This document shows positions 42,298 through 51,118 of a stretch of 64,000 bases of DNA, one piece after another (within the stretch, counting starts at the first letter, position 1; each line of letters opens with the position of its first letter). Source of the DNA: Firmicutes bacterium UBA2116 (lineage in GTDB: Bacteria; Bacillota; Clostridia; Tissierellales; Sedimentibacteraceae); contig DCYG01000020.1 of assembly GCA_002331025.1 (NCBI GenBank), positions 46,257-110,256 on the forward strand, read 5' to 3'. Position numbers and translations under genes: made by a program. The notes below the pieces were generated by a model. That model did no database searches. It was not told the origin of the DNA and saw only the letters and a list, made by a program, of their open reading frames with translations.

Positions 42298-43245
42298 TCA
42301 TACAATTTTGATAAAAAAATCCGTACATTCACTTGCGCAATAACTGCATAAAACGCAATTGTTCATATCAACAACACACTTGCCATCAATGATTGTCAAT
42401 GCATTTTGCCTGCACTTATTTGCACATTTTCCGCAACCAATACACCACTCTTCTACTATTAGAGTGCGTTTTTGATTTCTTATTTTATTTTTTATATTAA
42501 TATTTAACTCATTGCTTTCTAAATAACATATGTTTGCATCAATTTCGTCAATTGTGCTCATACCTACTGCTATGGCATCTATTGCGGCAATCCCGTTAAC
42601 AAAACTAAAGGATTCTTGTGCATCAGTTATAAGATGTCCTCCACCGTAAATTTTCATAGCCATAATAAATTTATTTTGTTCTTTTACTTTTTTAATTGCA
42701 TCGAGCATATCATTTACAGTGCCATCCTGAATGCCGATACCATTTTTGTTAATAAGCGGAAATATAAACTCTATTTCCTTAATTTTAACCGAATCTCTAA
42801 CTGCTGCCACACGATGTGTCGATATTCCGAAATGTTTAATAACACCTTGCTCCTTATACTTCATAAAGCGTTCAACTGCTTCATAATGACCTGAAAAGTT
42901 GTTGCCGTTTTCTTGCTCGTGCAGCATAAATACATCCAGATAATCTGTGTTTAATTCCTTCAGAGCTTTATTGACACTATATTCTGCGGTATCCTTGTCG
43001 TATGCATAACTTTTTGTAGCTATTGTTAGTGTTTCCCTGTCTTTGTCTTTTATGAATTCTTTTAATATATTATAGTTGTCATACAGCTCTGCCGTATCAA
43101 AAAAGTTTATTCCTTTTTCATAAGCGTAATTCAATAGCCTTACTTTATTATCCAATGAATCGGAATTTTGCAAACCACTTAACGATAAAGTTCCGTAGCA
43201 TAATTTTGATACTCGTTTTTTTTCAAAAAAATTTATATATTTCAT
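42298..43245 (-). CDS. Aldo/keto reductase with C-terminal 2[4Fe-4S] ferredoxin domain
   Basis: 315 residues. AKR barrel with catalytic-type residues FFDTAELYDN (Asp/Tyr, about 48) and LDVFMLHEQ (His, about 108). The last 55 residues hold two ferredoxin motifs, CIGCGKCANKC and CVLCSYCASEC. Such AKR-ferredoxin fusions use iron-sulphur clusters for electron transfer; the substrate is unknown. It sits between ireB and ruvX, genes that are normally adjacent, so it looks like an insertion in an old operon. Confidence 0.88.
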   Translation of the reverse strand: MKYINFFEKKRVSKLCYGTLSLSGLQNSDSLDNKVRLLNYAYEKGINFFDTAELYDNYNILKEFIKDKDRETLTIATKSYAYDKDTAEYSVNKALKELNTDYLDVFMLHEQENGNNFSGHYEAVERFMKYKEQGVIKHFGISTHRVAAVRDSVKIKEIEFIFPLINKNGIGIQDGTVNDMLDAIKKVKEQNKFIMAMKIYGGGHLITDAQESFSFVNGIAAIDAIAVGMSTIDEIDANICYLESNELNINIKNKIRNQKRTLIVEEWCIGCGKCANKCRQNALTIIDGKCVVDMNNCVLCSYCASECTDFFIKIV

Positions 43246-43278
43246 TTTTTCACTCGATATTTTGGCTAATCAACAAAG

Positions 43279-43301
43279 CAGTATATTGTATATATACTGC
43301 T
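43279..43301. terminator. Hairpin between ireB and the aldo/keto reductase gene
   Basis: GCAGTATAT pairs perfectly with ATATACTGC around TGTAT. On the minus strand it is followed by TTTGTTG, a weak U tract, so it may be a weak terminator or an RNA processing site. Confidence 0.45.
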
Positions 43302-43303
43302 TT

Positions 43304-43366
43304 AATTTTTTCACTTACAGTATAAGCGACCAACACCAAATCAAATTTGGGGCCGTCTGCTTAAAG
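43304..43366 (+). repeat. Dispersed palindromic element, copy C, overlapping the ireB stop
   Basis: The left end TTTTTTCACTTACAGTATAAG and arm GCGACCAACACC pair with GGGGCCGTCTGCTTAA. The ireB stop codon (43361-43363) is the TAA inside the right arm, so the repeat supplies the end of the gene. Confidence 0.8.
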
Positions 43367-43624
43367 ATCTATTACGTCTAAATAAACGCTTAATAATTCT
43401 TCTAACAGTTCGTCTCTTTCTATTTTTCTTATTAAACTTCTTGCATTGTTATGATTCGTAATATATGTCGGATCTCCGGATAATATATATCCTATGAGCT
43501 GGTTGTTAGGATTGTATCCTTTTTCTTTCAGTGACTCATAAACCTGAGATATAATTTCCCTTGCTTCATTTAATGATTCTAATTTGTAATCAAACTTTGC
43601 AGTATTATTTACATTACTATCCAT
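43361..43624 (-). CDS. ireB: IreB family regulatory phosphoprotein (UPF0297)
   Basis: 87 residues. The body LNEAREIISQVYESLKEKGYNPNNQLIGYILSGDPTYITNHNNARSLIRKIERDELL is typical of IreB/YrzL, a target of the IreK/PrkC Ser/Thr kinase in Enterococcus. Here the family call is secure and the kinase link is by homology. The start at 43624 has GAGGTGG upstream. The stop lies in the repeat element. Confidence 0.93.
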   Translation of the reverse strand: MDSNVNNTAKFDYKLESLNEAREIISQVYESLKEKGYNPNNQLIGYILSGDPTYITNHNNARSLIRKIERDELLEELLSVYLDVIDL

Positions 43625-43735
43625 AAAAACCACCTCTTGTATATGTTTTATTGTACTATATTGATCACATAAAAGCAACTGCAATTTTAGTACACATTAA
43701 CATTACAATGGATTAGCTATTGACTTGCAATGGAT

Positions 43736-43807
43736 TATCAATTGTTATTGCCCATCAACTGTCTATCAATCGCCCATCTATTGCTTATCTATTGCCTATC
43801 AATTGCC
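43736..43807. repeat. 11-bp tandem repeat across the alaS stop codon
   Basis: Five consecutive 11-base units of the form YATCWATYGCC occupy 43753-43807, with degenerate units on to about 43736. The two units nearest alaS encode its last residues (QLIGNR and stop); the rest are noncoding. Confidence 0.75.
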
Positions 43808-46424
43808 TTACTGCCTCAATTGCATCACTTATTTTTTCAGGATTCTTACCGCCTGCCTGAGCAAAATCCGGTCTTCCTCCGCCGCCGCCTCCGGTAATCG
43901 AAGCAGCTTCCTTTACCATATTTCCTGCATGGATTCCATTTTGGACTAAATCCTTAGTTACCGAAGAAACAAACAGCACTTTATCACCAAGGTCAGAAGC
44001 CAATAAGACAGCGCAGCTTTCATTTTTATCCTTAATCTTATCAGCAATTTCTCTCAATGAATTAGCATCCTTGTCTTTTAAGCTTATGGCAAACAGCTTC
44101 ACTCCGTTAATTACTTCAAAATCATTGAGCATATTGCCCATGCTTTGCTTAAGTAATTCGTTGTTTAACTTCTGTATTTCTTTATCTTTTTCTTTTAATT
44201 CTTTTTTGATTGCACTTGCTTTTACTACACATTCATCAATTGATGATTTAAAAGCATGGGACAATTCATCCGCAACATCAGAAAGGCGATTGAAATAATT
44301 AATTGCCTCTCTTCCCGTAATCGCTTCAATTCTTCTGACCCCAGAAGCAATACTTCCTTCTGATACTATTTTAAACATACCTATCTTAGCAGTTTCGTCA
44401 ATATGAGTACCTCCGCAAAGCTCCTTGCTGAAATCTCCCACACTTATAACTCTTACAACATCATCGTATTTTTCATCAAACAACGCTACTGCGCCTGATT
44501 TTACAGCTTCATCAATATTAAGTATGTCAGTATAAACAGTATAGTCGGAAAGAATAGCCTCGTTAACTCTTCTTTCAATTTCTTTTAATGTTTCCGGTGT
44601 AACCGCTTCAAAATGAGTGTAGTCAAATCTGAATCTGTCATATGCTACCAAAGAGCCTGCCTGATTTACATGGTCTCCCAGCATTTCCTTAAGAACCTTG
44701 TGAAGCAAATGGGTACACGTATGGTTTTTAGCCGTATTTTTTCTTTGATCGGCATTAACTGCTGCAGTTACTTTGTCTCCTACGGAAATACTTCCTTTTT
44801 CCATGGTTACTTCATGAAGATGAACAATCTTATTGAATTTCTTTGTATCAACAACCGTTCCTTCACCTTCGCGGGTCGAAATTTTTCCCGAATCTCCCAA
44901 CTGACCTCCGCTTTCAGCATAGAAAGGAGTTTTATTTAAAACTATAATACAGGACTGACCTTCATTGATAGTATTGACCTGTTCCGAATCAACTATTATA
45001 GCCAATACCTCTGCATCATCCTCTGTTAAGCTTTCATATCCAGTAAACAATGTCTTCGGTACATCTATGTTGAAATTTTCATCCTTCCAGCCTGAGCTTC
45101 CTGTCTTTAGCCTTGCCTCTCTCGCCATTTTTCTGTGTTCTTCCATAATGGAAGCAAAAGCATCCTTGTCAAGTTTAAATCCATTTTCACTCAGAATTTC
45201 TTCTGTTAACTCAGCAGGAAATCCGTAAGTATCATAAAGCTTAAATGCATCCTCGCCGTCAAGAACTTTTTCATTGGAATCCTTTAGCATCTGAATTTTT
45301 TTCATCAAAAGCTCAAGTCCCTGGTCAATAGTTATTTTGAACCTTTCTTCCTCTAAGCTTACAACTTTTAAAATGTAGCTTTCCTTTTCTGCCAGCTCCG
45401 GATAAGCTTCCTTCCACTCATCAATTACAACCTTTACTGTCTTGGTTAAAAATTCATTATGTATCCCGATAGATTTCCCTTGTCTTATTGCCCTGCGGAT
45501 TAAGCGTCTCAAAACATATCCTCTGCCCTCATTAGAAGGAATAACGCCGTCACCAATCATAAATGTTGCTGCTCTTGAATGATCGCAGATTATTTTCATG
45601 GATACATCGCTTTTCTCTTGGCTTCCATAAGTTATGCCTGAAATTTCCTCAACCTTTTTTACTATAAAAACTAATGGTTCTACGTCAAAAACAGTCGGCT
45701 TATCCTGCAAGACGGTAGCAACTCTTTCCAATCCCATTCCCGTATCAATATTCGGATTTGGCAGCGGATGATAAACTCCGTTCTCATCCTTGTCAAATTG
45801 TGTGAAGACTAAGTTCCAGATTTCTATGTATCTGTTGCAATCACAGCCCGGCTTACAATCAGGTGAGCCGCATCCTCTGTCATCACCCGTATCATAATAT
45901 ATTTCAGAGCAAGGTCCCGAAGGTCCTACTTCCAATTCCCAGAAATTATCTTCCTTGCCTAATCTGACTATTCTTTCTCTTGGTACTCCCACATTATTAT
46001 GCCACAAATCGGCAGCTTCATCATCATCTAAATAAACAGTAACCCACAATCTGTCCTTATCAATTTTCAAAACGTCGGTCAAGAGCTCCCATGCCCATTC
46101 TATTGCTTCTTTTTTGAAATAGTCTCCAAAGGAGAAGTTTCCGAGCATTTCAAAAAAAGTCAAATGTCTTGCTGTTAACCCTACATTGTCTATGTCTCCT
46201 GTTCTTACACATTTTTGACAGGTTGCCATTCTTTTTGCCGGTGGTGTTTCTGCCCCTGTAAAATATTTCTTTAAAGGTGCCATACCTGCACCAATTAACA
46301 ACAAGCTCTTATCATTTTTAGGAATCAAAGAAAAGCTTTGCTCCGTTAAATGCTCCTTACTCTTAAAAAAGTTTAAATACTCTTTTCTTATATTGTTTAT
46401 CGAAAATCTATCTAATTTATCCAT
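43785..46424 (-). CDS. alaS: Alanine--tRNA ligase
   Basis: 879 residues, full length. Class II core with motifs such as LIGAGMAPLKKYFTG and GLERVATVLQDKPTVFD. The editing domain carries HTCTHLLHKVL (HxxxH) and CGGTHIDETA. The C-terminal DHHA1 part ends GGGGGGRPDFAQAGGK. Position alaS-ireB-ruvX is standard. A GGAGG lies 13 bases before the ATG, longer than usual. No T-box is seen upstream. The last codons are built from an 11-bp tandem repeat. Confidence 0.95.
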   Translation of the reverse strand: MDKLDRFSINNIRKEYLNFFKSKEHLTEQSFSLIPKNDKSLLLIGAGMAPLKKYFTGAETPPAKRMATCQKCVRTGDIDNVGLTARHLTFFEMLGNFSFGDYFKKEAIEWAWELLTDVLKIDKDRLWVTVYLDDDEAADLWHNNVGVPRERIVRLGKEDNFWELEVGPSGPCSEIYYDTGDDRGCGSPDCKPGCDCNRYIEIWNLVFTQFDKDENGVYHPLPNPNIDTGMGLERVATVLQDKPTVFDVEPLVFIVKKVEEISGITYGSQEKSDVSMKIICDHSRAATFMIGDGVIPSNEGRGYVLRRLIRRAIRQGKSIGIHNEFLTKTVKVVIDEWKEAYPELAEKESYILKVVSLEEERFKITIDQGLELLMKKIQMLKDSNEKVLDGEDAFKLYDTYGFPAELTEEILSENGFKLDKDAFASIMEEHRKMAREARLKTGSSGWKDENFNIDVPKTLFTGYESLTEDDAEVLAIIVDSEQVNTINEGQSCIIVLNKTPFYAESGGQLGDSGKISTREGEGTVVDTKKFNKIVHLHEVTMEKGSISVGDKVTAAVNADQRKNTAKNHTCTHLLHKVLKEMLGDHVNQAGSLVAYDRFRFDYTHFEAVTPETLKEIERRVNEAILSDYTVYTDILNIDEAVKSGAVALFDEKYDDVVRVISVGDFSKELCGGTHIDETAKIGMFKIVSEGSIASGVRRIEAITGREAINYFNRLSDVADELSHAFKSSIDECVVKASAIKKELKEKDKEIQKLNNELLKQSMGNMLNDFEVINGVKLFAISLKDKDANSLREIADKIKDKNESCAVLLASDLGDKVLFVSSVTKDLVQNGIHAGNMVKEAASITGGGGGGRPDFAQAGGKNPEKISDAIEAVRQLIGNR

Positions 46425-46583
46425 ATATAAGATTATTCCTCCGTTTCATAGTATGCGCTCTTATGTACTTTATTATGAAATTATAATGTATTCTTTCCCA
46501 TATTGTCAACTATGTTTAAAAAAAGATAATTACTGGGATATCTCCGATTCATCCGTCACCCACCCATTAATAAACAGAGACTA

Positions 46584-46955
46584 TTATTGCGCATAATATT
46601 CGTTTGCTAATAAGCCATACATTGCGGCATCAACTATACCTTCGTTGCTTATATCCGACCGACGGAGCGTTGAGATTCAATCCGGTTCACTTTTGCCTTG
46701 GTCAAAGAGAAACGGAATGATTCCCTTGAGTCCTTCGGAAGTAATACCTTTATTCCACCATGAACTTACGATGCAATATCCGATATGTACAATGTCTAAT
46801 TTCTCATTTTGACCAACAACACTAATTGTACCTAACGGTTCACTTCCATTTCCTTTCAATACAATCGCCCACTGATAAAAATCTTTGTTTACATAGTTAT
46901 CCGTCCACATTTTCATAACTTCTATGGTAGTCTCTACATTTTCATGAGTGCGGAA
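46584..46955 (-). pseudogene. GNAT acetyltransferase remnant (frameshifted, N-terminus lost)
   Basis: Pieces of one RimJ/RimL-type acetyltransferase are visible in different frames: THENVETTIEVMKMW and FYQWAIVLKGNGSEPLGTIS...HIGYCIVSSWWNKGITSEG (about 46955-46695), then VNRIESQR in the +1 frame, then NEGIVDAAMYGLLANEYY up to a TAA at 46584. The usual N-terminal 30-40 residues and part of the CoA-binding C-terminal region are missing. A dead gene. Confidence 0.85.
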
Positions 46956-46988
46956 TATTGGTATAATTCCTGATAATTATTAATTTAG

Positions 46989-47016
46989 TTGCCAATATAA
47001 ATATAGGTGATATAAT
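46989..47016 (+). promoter_or_regulatory. Sigma-A-like promoter of the ABC exporter pair
   Basis: TTGCCA and TATAAT are spaced by 16 bases, about 75 bases upstream of the first ABC gene. No operator is apparent. Confidence 0.6.
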
Positions 47017-47089
47017 AGAAATGCAATGAAATCGTTCGCCTGCCGCCAGCAAACGTTAAAAATATATCAATAAAGGAAAATTATATAAA

Positions 47090-48865
47090 ATGAAAAATTT
47101 TTCAGAATATATTCATATCGTAAATAAGTACTCCCCTAAAGAGTCTGCCTTGATAACTATAATTTATATATTAAGTGGTTTTTGTCCCATTGTTACGATA
47201 ATATTTGTTACAGATTTTATAAATTTAGCTTTGCAAAGCGCAAGCGCAGGCTCCATAAATTCTAAAATTTATTTTGATGTGACTGCAATTATTTTATTGT
47301 ATGGATATGAACTTATGCTGCCTGCATTCCAGAAATTGTTGTCTGAAAAAGCAAAAATTAATATCAGGCAAAATTATAAAGGTCTGTTGCTCGAAAAATG
47401 CTCTAAATTGGAATATCACTATTTGGAGAATGCTGAGTCGTGGAATTTAATATCAAGGATATTGGACAAACCTGAAAACACTGTTGTGGATAATTATATT
47501 GCAATGAATCAAGTATTAGCAACTTTTATATCAATAACGGGTATAATTTCCATAATTTTTGTACAAGCGTGGTGGGCAGCAATCATAATTGTTTTAAGCT
47601 GCGTCCCTCTTTTTTATTTTTCAATAAAAAGCGGTAAGGCCAATTATAAAGCTAAAATTGATTCTTCAGAGCTTGAACGAAAATGCGAATACTATAGTGA
47701 AATTCTTACAGACAGGGAAAATGTTGAGGAAAGAAGTATTTTTGGTTTCAAAGAGAAGATTAACACAGAATACCGCAGAGTATACAACGAGGCATTTCGC
47801 ATTAAAACCATTACAAGATTTAAATGGTTTATTAAAACTAAGCTCGGCGGTGTGTTCACATCAATAGCTGCACTGATTATAATAGTCGTGTTGTTAGAGC
47901 ATTTAATTACAGGCTCCATAAGCATGGGTATGTTTATCTCTCTTGTAAATGCCATTCTTTCACTGACCGGAAATTTATCCTGGGGTTTAAGCTTTCAGAT
48001 TGATACAATTACGAGCGGTATGGAATACATAAAAGACATTCAAAATTTTATGAGCTATGAAGAGAGACTGTATGCCTTGGAGCTTCCCGTATTACACGGT
48101 AAAATTACAAGCATTGAATTTATAAATGTAAACTTCAGCTATCCTGGAACGGATAATCTGATACTTAAAAATGTATCTTTTTTATTGGATGGTAGAAAGC
48201 AATATGCCTTAGTTGGACCGAATGGTGCGGGTAAAACTACAATAATCAAACTGCTTACAGGACTGTATACGAATTATGAAGGTGAAATTCTTATAAACGG
48301 GAAAGAATTACGAGAGTACAGCTTCAATGAAATCAAGGGCTTCTTCTCTGCTGTCTATCAGGATTTTTCAAAGCATGAATTCACATTTAAGGAGAATATT
48401 GCAATAGGAAACATAGAAATGATTAATAACTCTTATGATGATGAAGATATAAATAAGGCTATAAGCCAGATTGAACTGGAAAAGCTTGTTGAAAGCCTGC
48501 CATATGGTATTGATACTAATTTGGGTAAAATTCATAAAGACGGCATAGATTTGTCAGGCGGAGAATGGCAGAGGGTTGCTCTTGCAAGAGCAATAGTATC
48601 AAAGGCACCTGTCAGGATTTTGGACGAACCTACAGCCTCATTAGATCCGGTTAATGAAAATAAAATTTATGAGCTGTTCAGTAAAATCAGTCACGATATA
48701 ATGACTATTTTAATCAGTCATAGATTAGCATCAACAAAAATAGCAGATGAAATTCTTGTTTTCAACGAAGGAGCATTGGTTGAAAAAGGAGATTTTGAGT
48801 CACTGATGAATTTAAAAGGATGTTACTATCAGATGTTTGAACAACAAAGGAGCTGGTATCAATGA
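47090..48865 (+). CDS. ABC exporter subunit 1 (fused membrane and ATPase domains)
   Basis: 591 residues. An N-terminal type IV exporter membrane domain with about six helices (1-310) precedes an ATPase domain with Walker A GPNGAGKTT (about 378-386), signature LSGGEWQRVALARA, Walker B RILDEPTASLD and H-loop SHRLAS. All catalytic residues are kept. Pairs with the next gene, which overlaps by 4 bases, to form a heterodimer. No precursor peptide, immunity gene or maturation enzyme is seen next to it, so the cargo is unknown. Confidence 0.92.
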   Translation: MKNFSEYIHIVNKYSPKESALITIIYILSGFCPIVTIIFVTDFINLALQSASAGSINSKIYFDVTAIILLYGYELMLPAFQKLLSEKAKINIRQNYKGLLLEKCSKLEYHYLENAESWNLISRILDKPENTVVDNYIAMNQVLATFISITGIISIIFVQAWWAAIIIVLSCVPLFYFSIKSGKANYKAKIDSSELERKCEYYSEILTDRENVEERSIFGFKEKINTEYRRVYNEAFRIKTITRFKWFIKTKLGGVFTSIAALIIIVVLLEHLITGSISMGMFISLVNAILSLTGNLSWGLSFQIDTITSGMEYIKDIQNFMSYEERLYALELPVLHGKITSIEFINVNFSYPGTDNLILKNVSFLLDGRKQYALVGPNGAGKTTIIKLLTGLYTNYEGEILINGKELREYSFNEIKGFFSAVYQDFSKHEFTFKENIAIGNIEMINNSYDDEDINKAISQIELEKLVESLPYGIDTNLGKIHKDGIDLSGGEWQRVALARAIVSKAPVRILDEPTASLDPVNENKIYELFSKISHDIMTILISHRLASTKIADEILVFNEGALVEKGDFESLMNLKGCYYQMFEQQRSWYQ

Positions 48866-50661
48866 ATCAGGAAAAAATTTCATACTTTAAGGTTGCAAGT
48901 CGTATTCTTTCTGCTTCCTTTAAAGCTGCACCACTATGGATAATAGCTGACAGTCTGGGAATGATACTGTCTTCTTCCAGTTACGTATTTATAGTACATG
49001 CCTTACAGAATATGTTTGATGCAATTAATCATGCAATACAGAACGGTACAAATATTGTAAGTTTGTTACCTATCATTTTTATTACAGTTGCAATATTAAT
49101 TTTTAATCAATTAATGAATGCTATATGTAATTTTTTGGCCGGACCTACGGCTTTAAGAATTAAAGGAGCATTCAGAGAAAAAATACATGAAAAGGTAAGT
49201 AAACTTCCCGCTCTTGATTTTGAAAATGCAGAAACCCTTGATTGCATTCAGAAGGCCAAGGAGGGTGCTGACAACGGAATTGAATTGTATCATTCCGTTT
49301 CAACCTTGCTGACATTTTATGGTCCGTATTTTATTATTATGGGTATTTATTTTTATAGCCTGCGGCCTGTTCTTGTATGGTGTATTTTCCTGATGTTTGT
49401 TCCACTGCTTATTTCGCAAATAGTTAAAGAAAAAGTATATACAAAGTTAGTAGATGAATCTGCACCAATTGAACGTAAGGTAAATTATTATGAAAATGAA
49501 ATGTATAAAAAAGAATACATTAAAGAAAACAGACTGTTGGGTATTTATTCATTTATCCGAGATAAGTACGAAAATGAGCTGGCATTATTCTGTTCAAAAC
49601 GTTGGAGTTCTGTAAAAAAGGTACAAATGATAGAAATAGGACTTAGAGCATTAACATTATTGGGATATTTTGGGGTGATAGTGCTTTTCGTTTCCTCTTT
49701 GATAAGCGGATATATTACAATAGGAGCCTTTGCAGCCGTTTTTTCATCTGTCAACATTATGATTGCCTTTATGGATGATGCTGTAAGCAATTATTTGGGT
49801 GATATGCTTGGAATTTATGGTTCACTCAGAAGCCTTGTATCTTTTCTTGATCTTCCGGAGGAAGATGGAATGGATGAGGATATTAATTATTCTGAAGGCA
49901 TTAATATTTCAAATGTATCGTTTAAATATCCTAACAGTAATATTTACGCTTTGGAAAATATATCACTGCATATAAAAGAGGGCGAAACAATTGCCATCGT
50001 AGGTGAAAACGGCGCGGGAAAAACAACCTTGGTAAAAATTATATCAGGTATTTTACTGCCGACTGCGGGTAATGTTTTAATAAATGATACTCCAATATCA
50101 TCTTATTCTAAAAAAAGCAGATTCAAGTATGTGTCAGGTGTAGTACAAAAATTCGGCAAATATAAAATACTGATTAAGGATAATGTTCACCTTTCTGATC
50201 CCAATAATCTCATTGATGAAGAAAAAGTTAAACAGGCATTATATTCTGCGGATTTCAAATTAGACAGTGAAAAGATAACAGGCGGATTAAATACTATGCT
50301 TTCAAGAGATTTCGGAGGATTAGATTTATCCGGCGGAGAGTGGCAGCGGATTGCATTGGCAAGAGGAATTTACAAGGATTCTAAGTTTATAATGCTTGAT
50401 GAACCAACCTCTGCAATAGATCCCATAGAAGAATCCTTGATTTATAAAAAGTTCAGAGACATAGCAGAGGATAAAATAGCAATAATTGTAACACACAGAT
50501 TGGGAGCAACTCAAATTGCTGACAGAATAGTTGTTCTTGACGGCGGTAAGATAATTGAAACAGGAACGCACGAACAGCTTTTAAACAGCGGCGGAAAATA
50601 TTCTGTTATGTTTAAAACTCAGGCTAAATGGTATTCAAATGTGAAAACAGAAATTGTGTAA
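48862..50661 (+). CDS. ABC exporter subunit 2 (fused membrane and ATPase domains)
   Basis: 599 residues, same layout as subunit 1: membrane domain (1-320), Walker A GENGAGKTT (about 389-397), signature LSGGEWQRIALARG, Walker B FIMLDEPTSAID and H-loop THRLGA. Both subunits have intact catalytic glutamates, so neither site is the degenerate kind seen in some heterodimers. ATG overlaps the stop of subunit 1, so synthesis is coupled. The two share the unusual GGEWQ variant of the signature. Confidence 0.92.
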   Translation: MNQEKISYFKVASRILSASFKAAPLWIIADSLGMILSSSSYVFIVHALQNMFDAINHAIQNGTNIVSLLPIIFITVAILIFNQLMNAICNFLAGPTALRIKGAFREKIHEKVSKLPALDFENAETLDCIQKAKEGADNGIELYHSVSTLLTFYGPYFIIMGIYFYSLRPVLVWCIFLMFVPLLISQIVKEKVYTKLVDESAPIERKVNYYENEMYKKEYIKENRLLGIYSFIRDKYENELALFCSKRWSSVKKVQMIEIGLRALTLLGYFGVIVLFVSSLISGYITIGAFAAVFSSVNIMIAFMDDAVSNYLGDMLGIYGSLRSLVSFLDLPEEDGMDEDINYSEGINISNVSFKYPNSNIYALENISLHIKEGETIAIVGENGAGKTTLVKIISGILLPTAGNVLINDTPISSYSKKSRFKYVSGVVQKFGKYKILIKDNVHLSDPNNLIDEEKVKQALYSADFKLDSEKITGGLNTMLSRDFGGLDLSGGEWQRIALARGIYKDSKFIMLDEPTSAIDPIEESLIYKKFRDIAEDKIAIIVTHRLGATQIADRIVVLDGGKIIETGTHEQLLNSGGKYSVMFKTQAKWYSNVKTEIV

Positions 50662-50727
50662 TTTTTTGTTGAAATATAAAATATTGGTATAATATGACAA
50701 AGGAATTGCCACAACGGATATGCGGTT

Positions 50728-50745
50728 GCTCCCTCAAAGGGAGGA
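50728..50745 (+). promoter_or_regulatory. Hairpin sequestering the toxin ribosome site
   Basis: CTCCCT-CAA-AGGGAG(G) forms a tight stem that contains part of the AGGGAGGAG ribosome site of the holin-like toxin ORF. This arrangement is typical of small toxins whose translation is held down in the full-length mRNA. Confidence 0.6.
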
Positions 50746-50751
50746 GATAAT

Positions 50752-50958
50752 ATGGTCACATATGAAGCCTTAATGTGTATATTCACATTTGGTGTCTTAA
50801 TAGTATTCATGCTAACTTTCTCTTTTAAATATTTTTCTACTATTTCCAGTTTTAGTTCCGCGCTATATATTGCTTTTGGCATAAAAACAACCCCTTTCAT
50901 TAGATCTGTTTCTTGTCTAACAAAAAGGGTTCACTTCATCTTCCGGACTATCGGTTGA
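50752..50958 (+). pseudogene. Holin-like toxin (Hol_Tox/TxpA-type) whose 3' end is replaced by IS sequence
   Basis: The ORF starts MVTYEALMCIFTFGVLIVFM, the hallmark start of the putative holin-like toxin family: MVTYEALM plus one membrane helix. A very strong GGGAGGAG site lies 6 bases upstream. Native members end after about 30-40 residues with a short basic tail. Here, after LTFSFKY the frame runs on for 40 residues through the antisense of an IS3 orfA, giving 68 residues. Whether the chimera is still made or toxic is unknown. Confidence 0.7.
50811..50882 (-). mobile_element. IS3-family OrfA N-terminal fragment
   Basis: From the ATG at 50882 the frame encodes MPKAIYSAELKLEIVEKYL then KEKVS, the start of an IS3-type OrfA helix-turn-helix protein, with AAAGGGG upstream. 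After about 24 residues the frame leaves transposase sequence and runs through the toxin antisense. No orfB or right end is present, so it is a dead remnant. Confidence 0.7.
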
Positions 50959-51118
50959 GTTTTTAACCAAAGAATCGGGAGCTAACCGTCTATTCGGCAG
51001 TTCCTTTATTTAAATTTAACATACCACAAAATACGATATATGTCAAGCAAATTCCATGTAATTCCAGTAGTAACAGTTCTCCAAATTATGTAAGATTTAA
51101 TATACGGGGTACTAATAG

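Larger units (their letters stand above)
50662..51118. other. 457-base accessory space with toxin ORF and IS remnant
   Basis: Between the ABC exporter and the ArsR-type gene lie a holin-like toxin ORF (50752) and a reversed IS3 orfA fragment (50811-50882). From about 50900 to 51010 there is a stretch with GGTT...AACC hairpin potential (50951-50966) that may be insertion-sequence leftover or an antitoxin RNA region. No other gene is supportable. Confidence 0.6.

Noticed and set aside
43736..43807. A CRISPR-like array at the alaS end
   Set aside because: The repeats are 11 bases with no spacers and no cas genes; a plain tandem repeat.
46425..46583. A T-box upstream of alaS
   Set aside because: No AGGGTGG core or terminator found.
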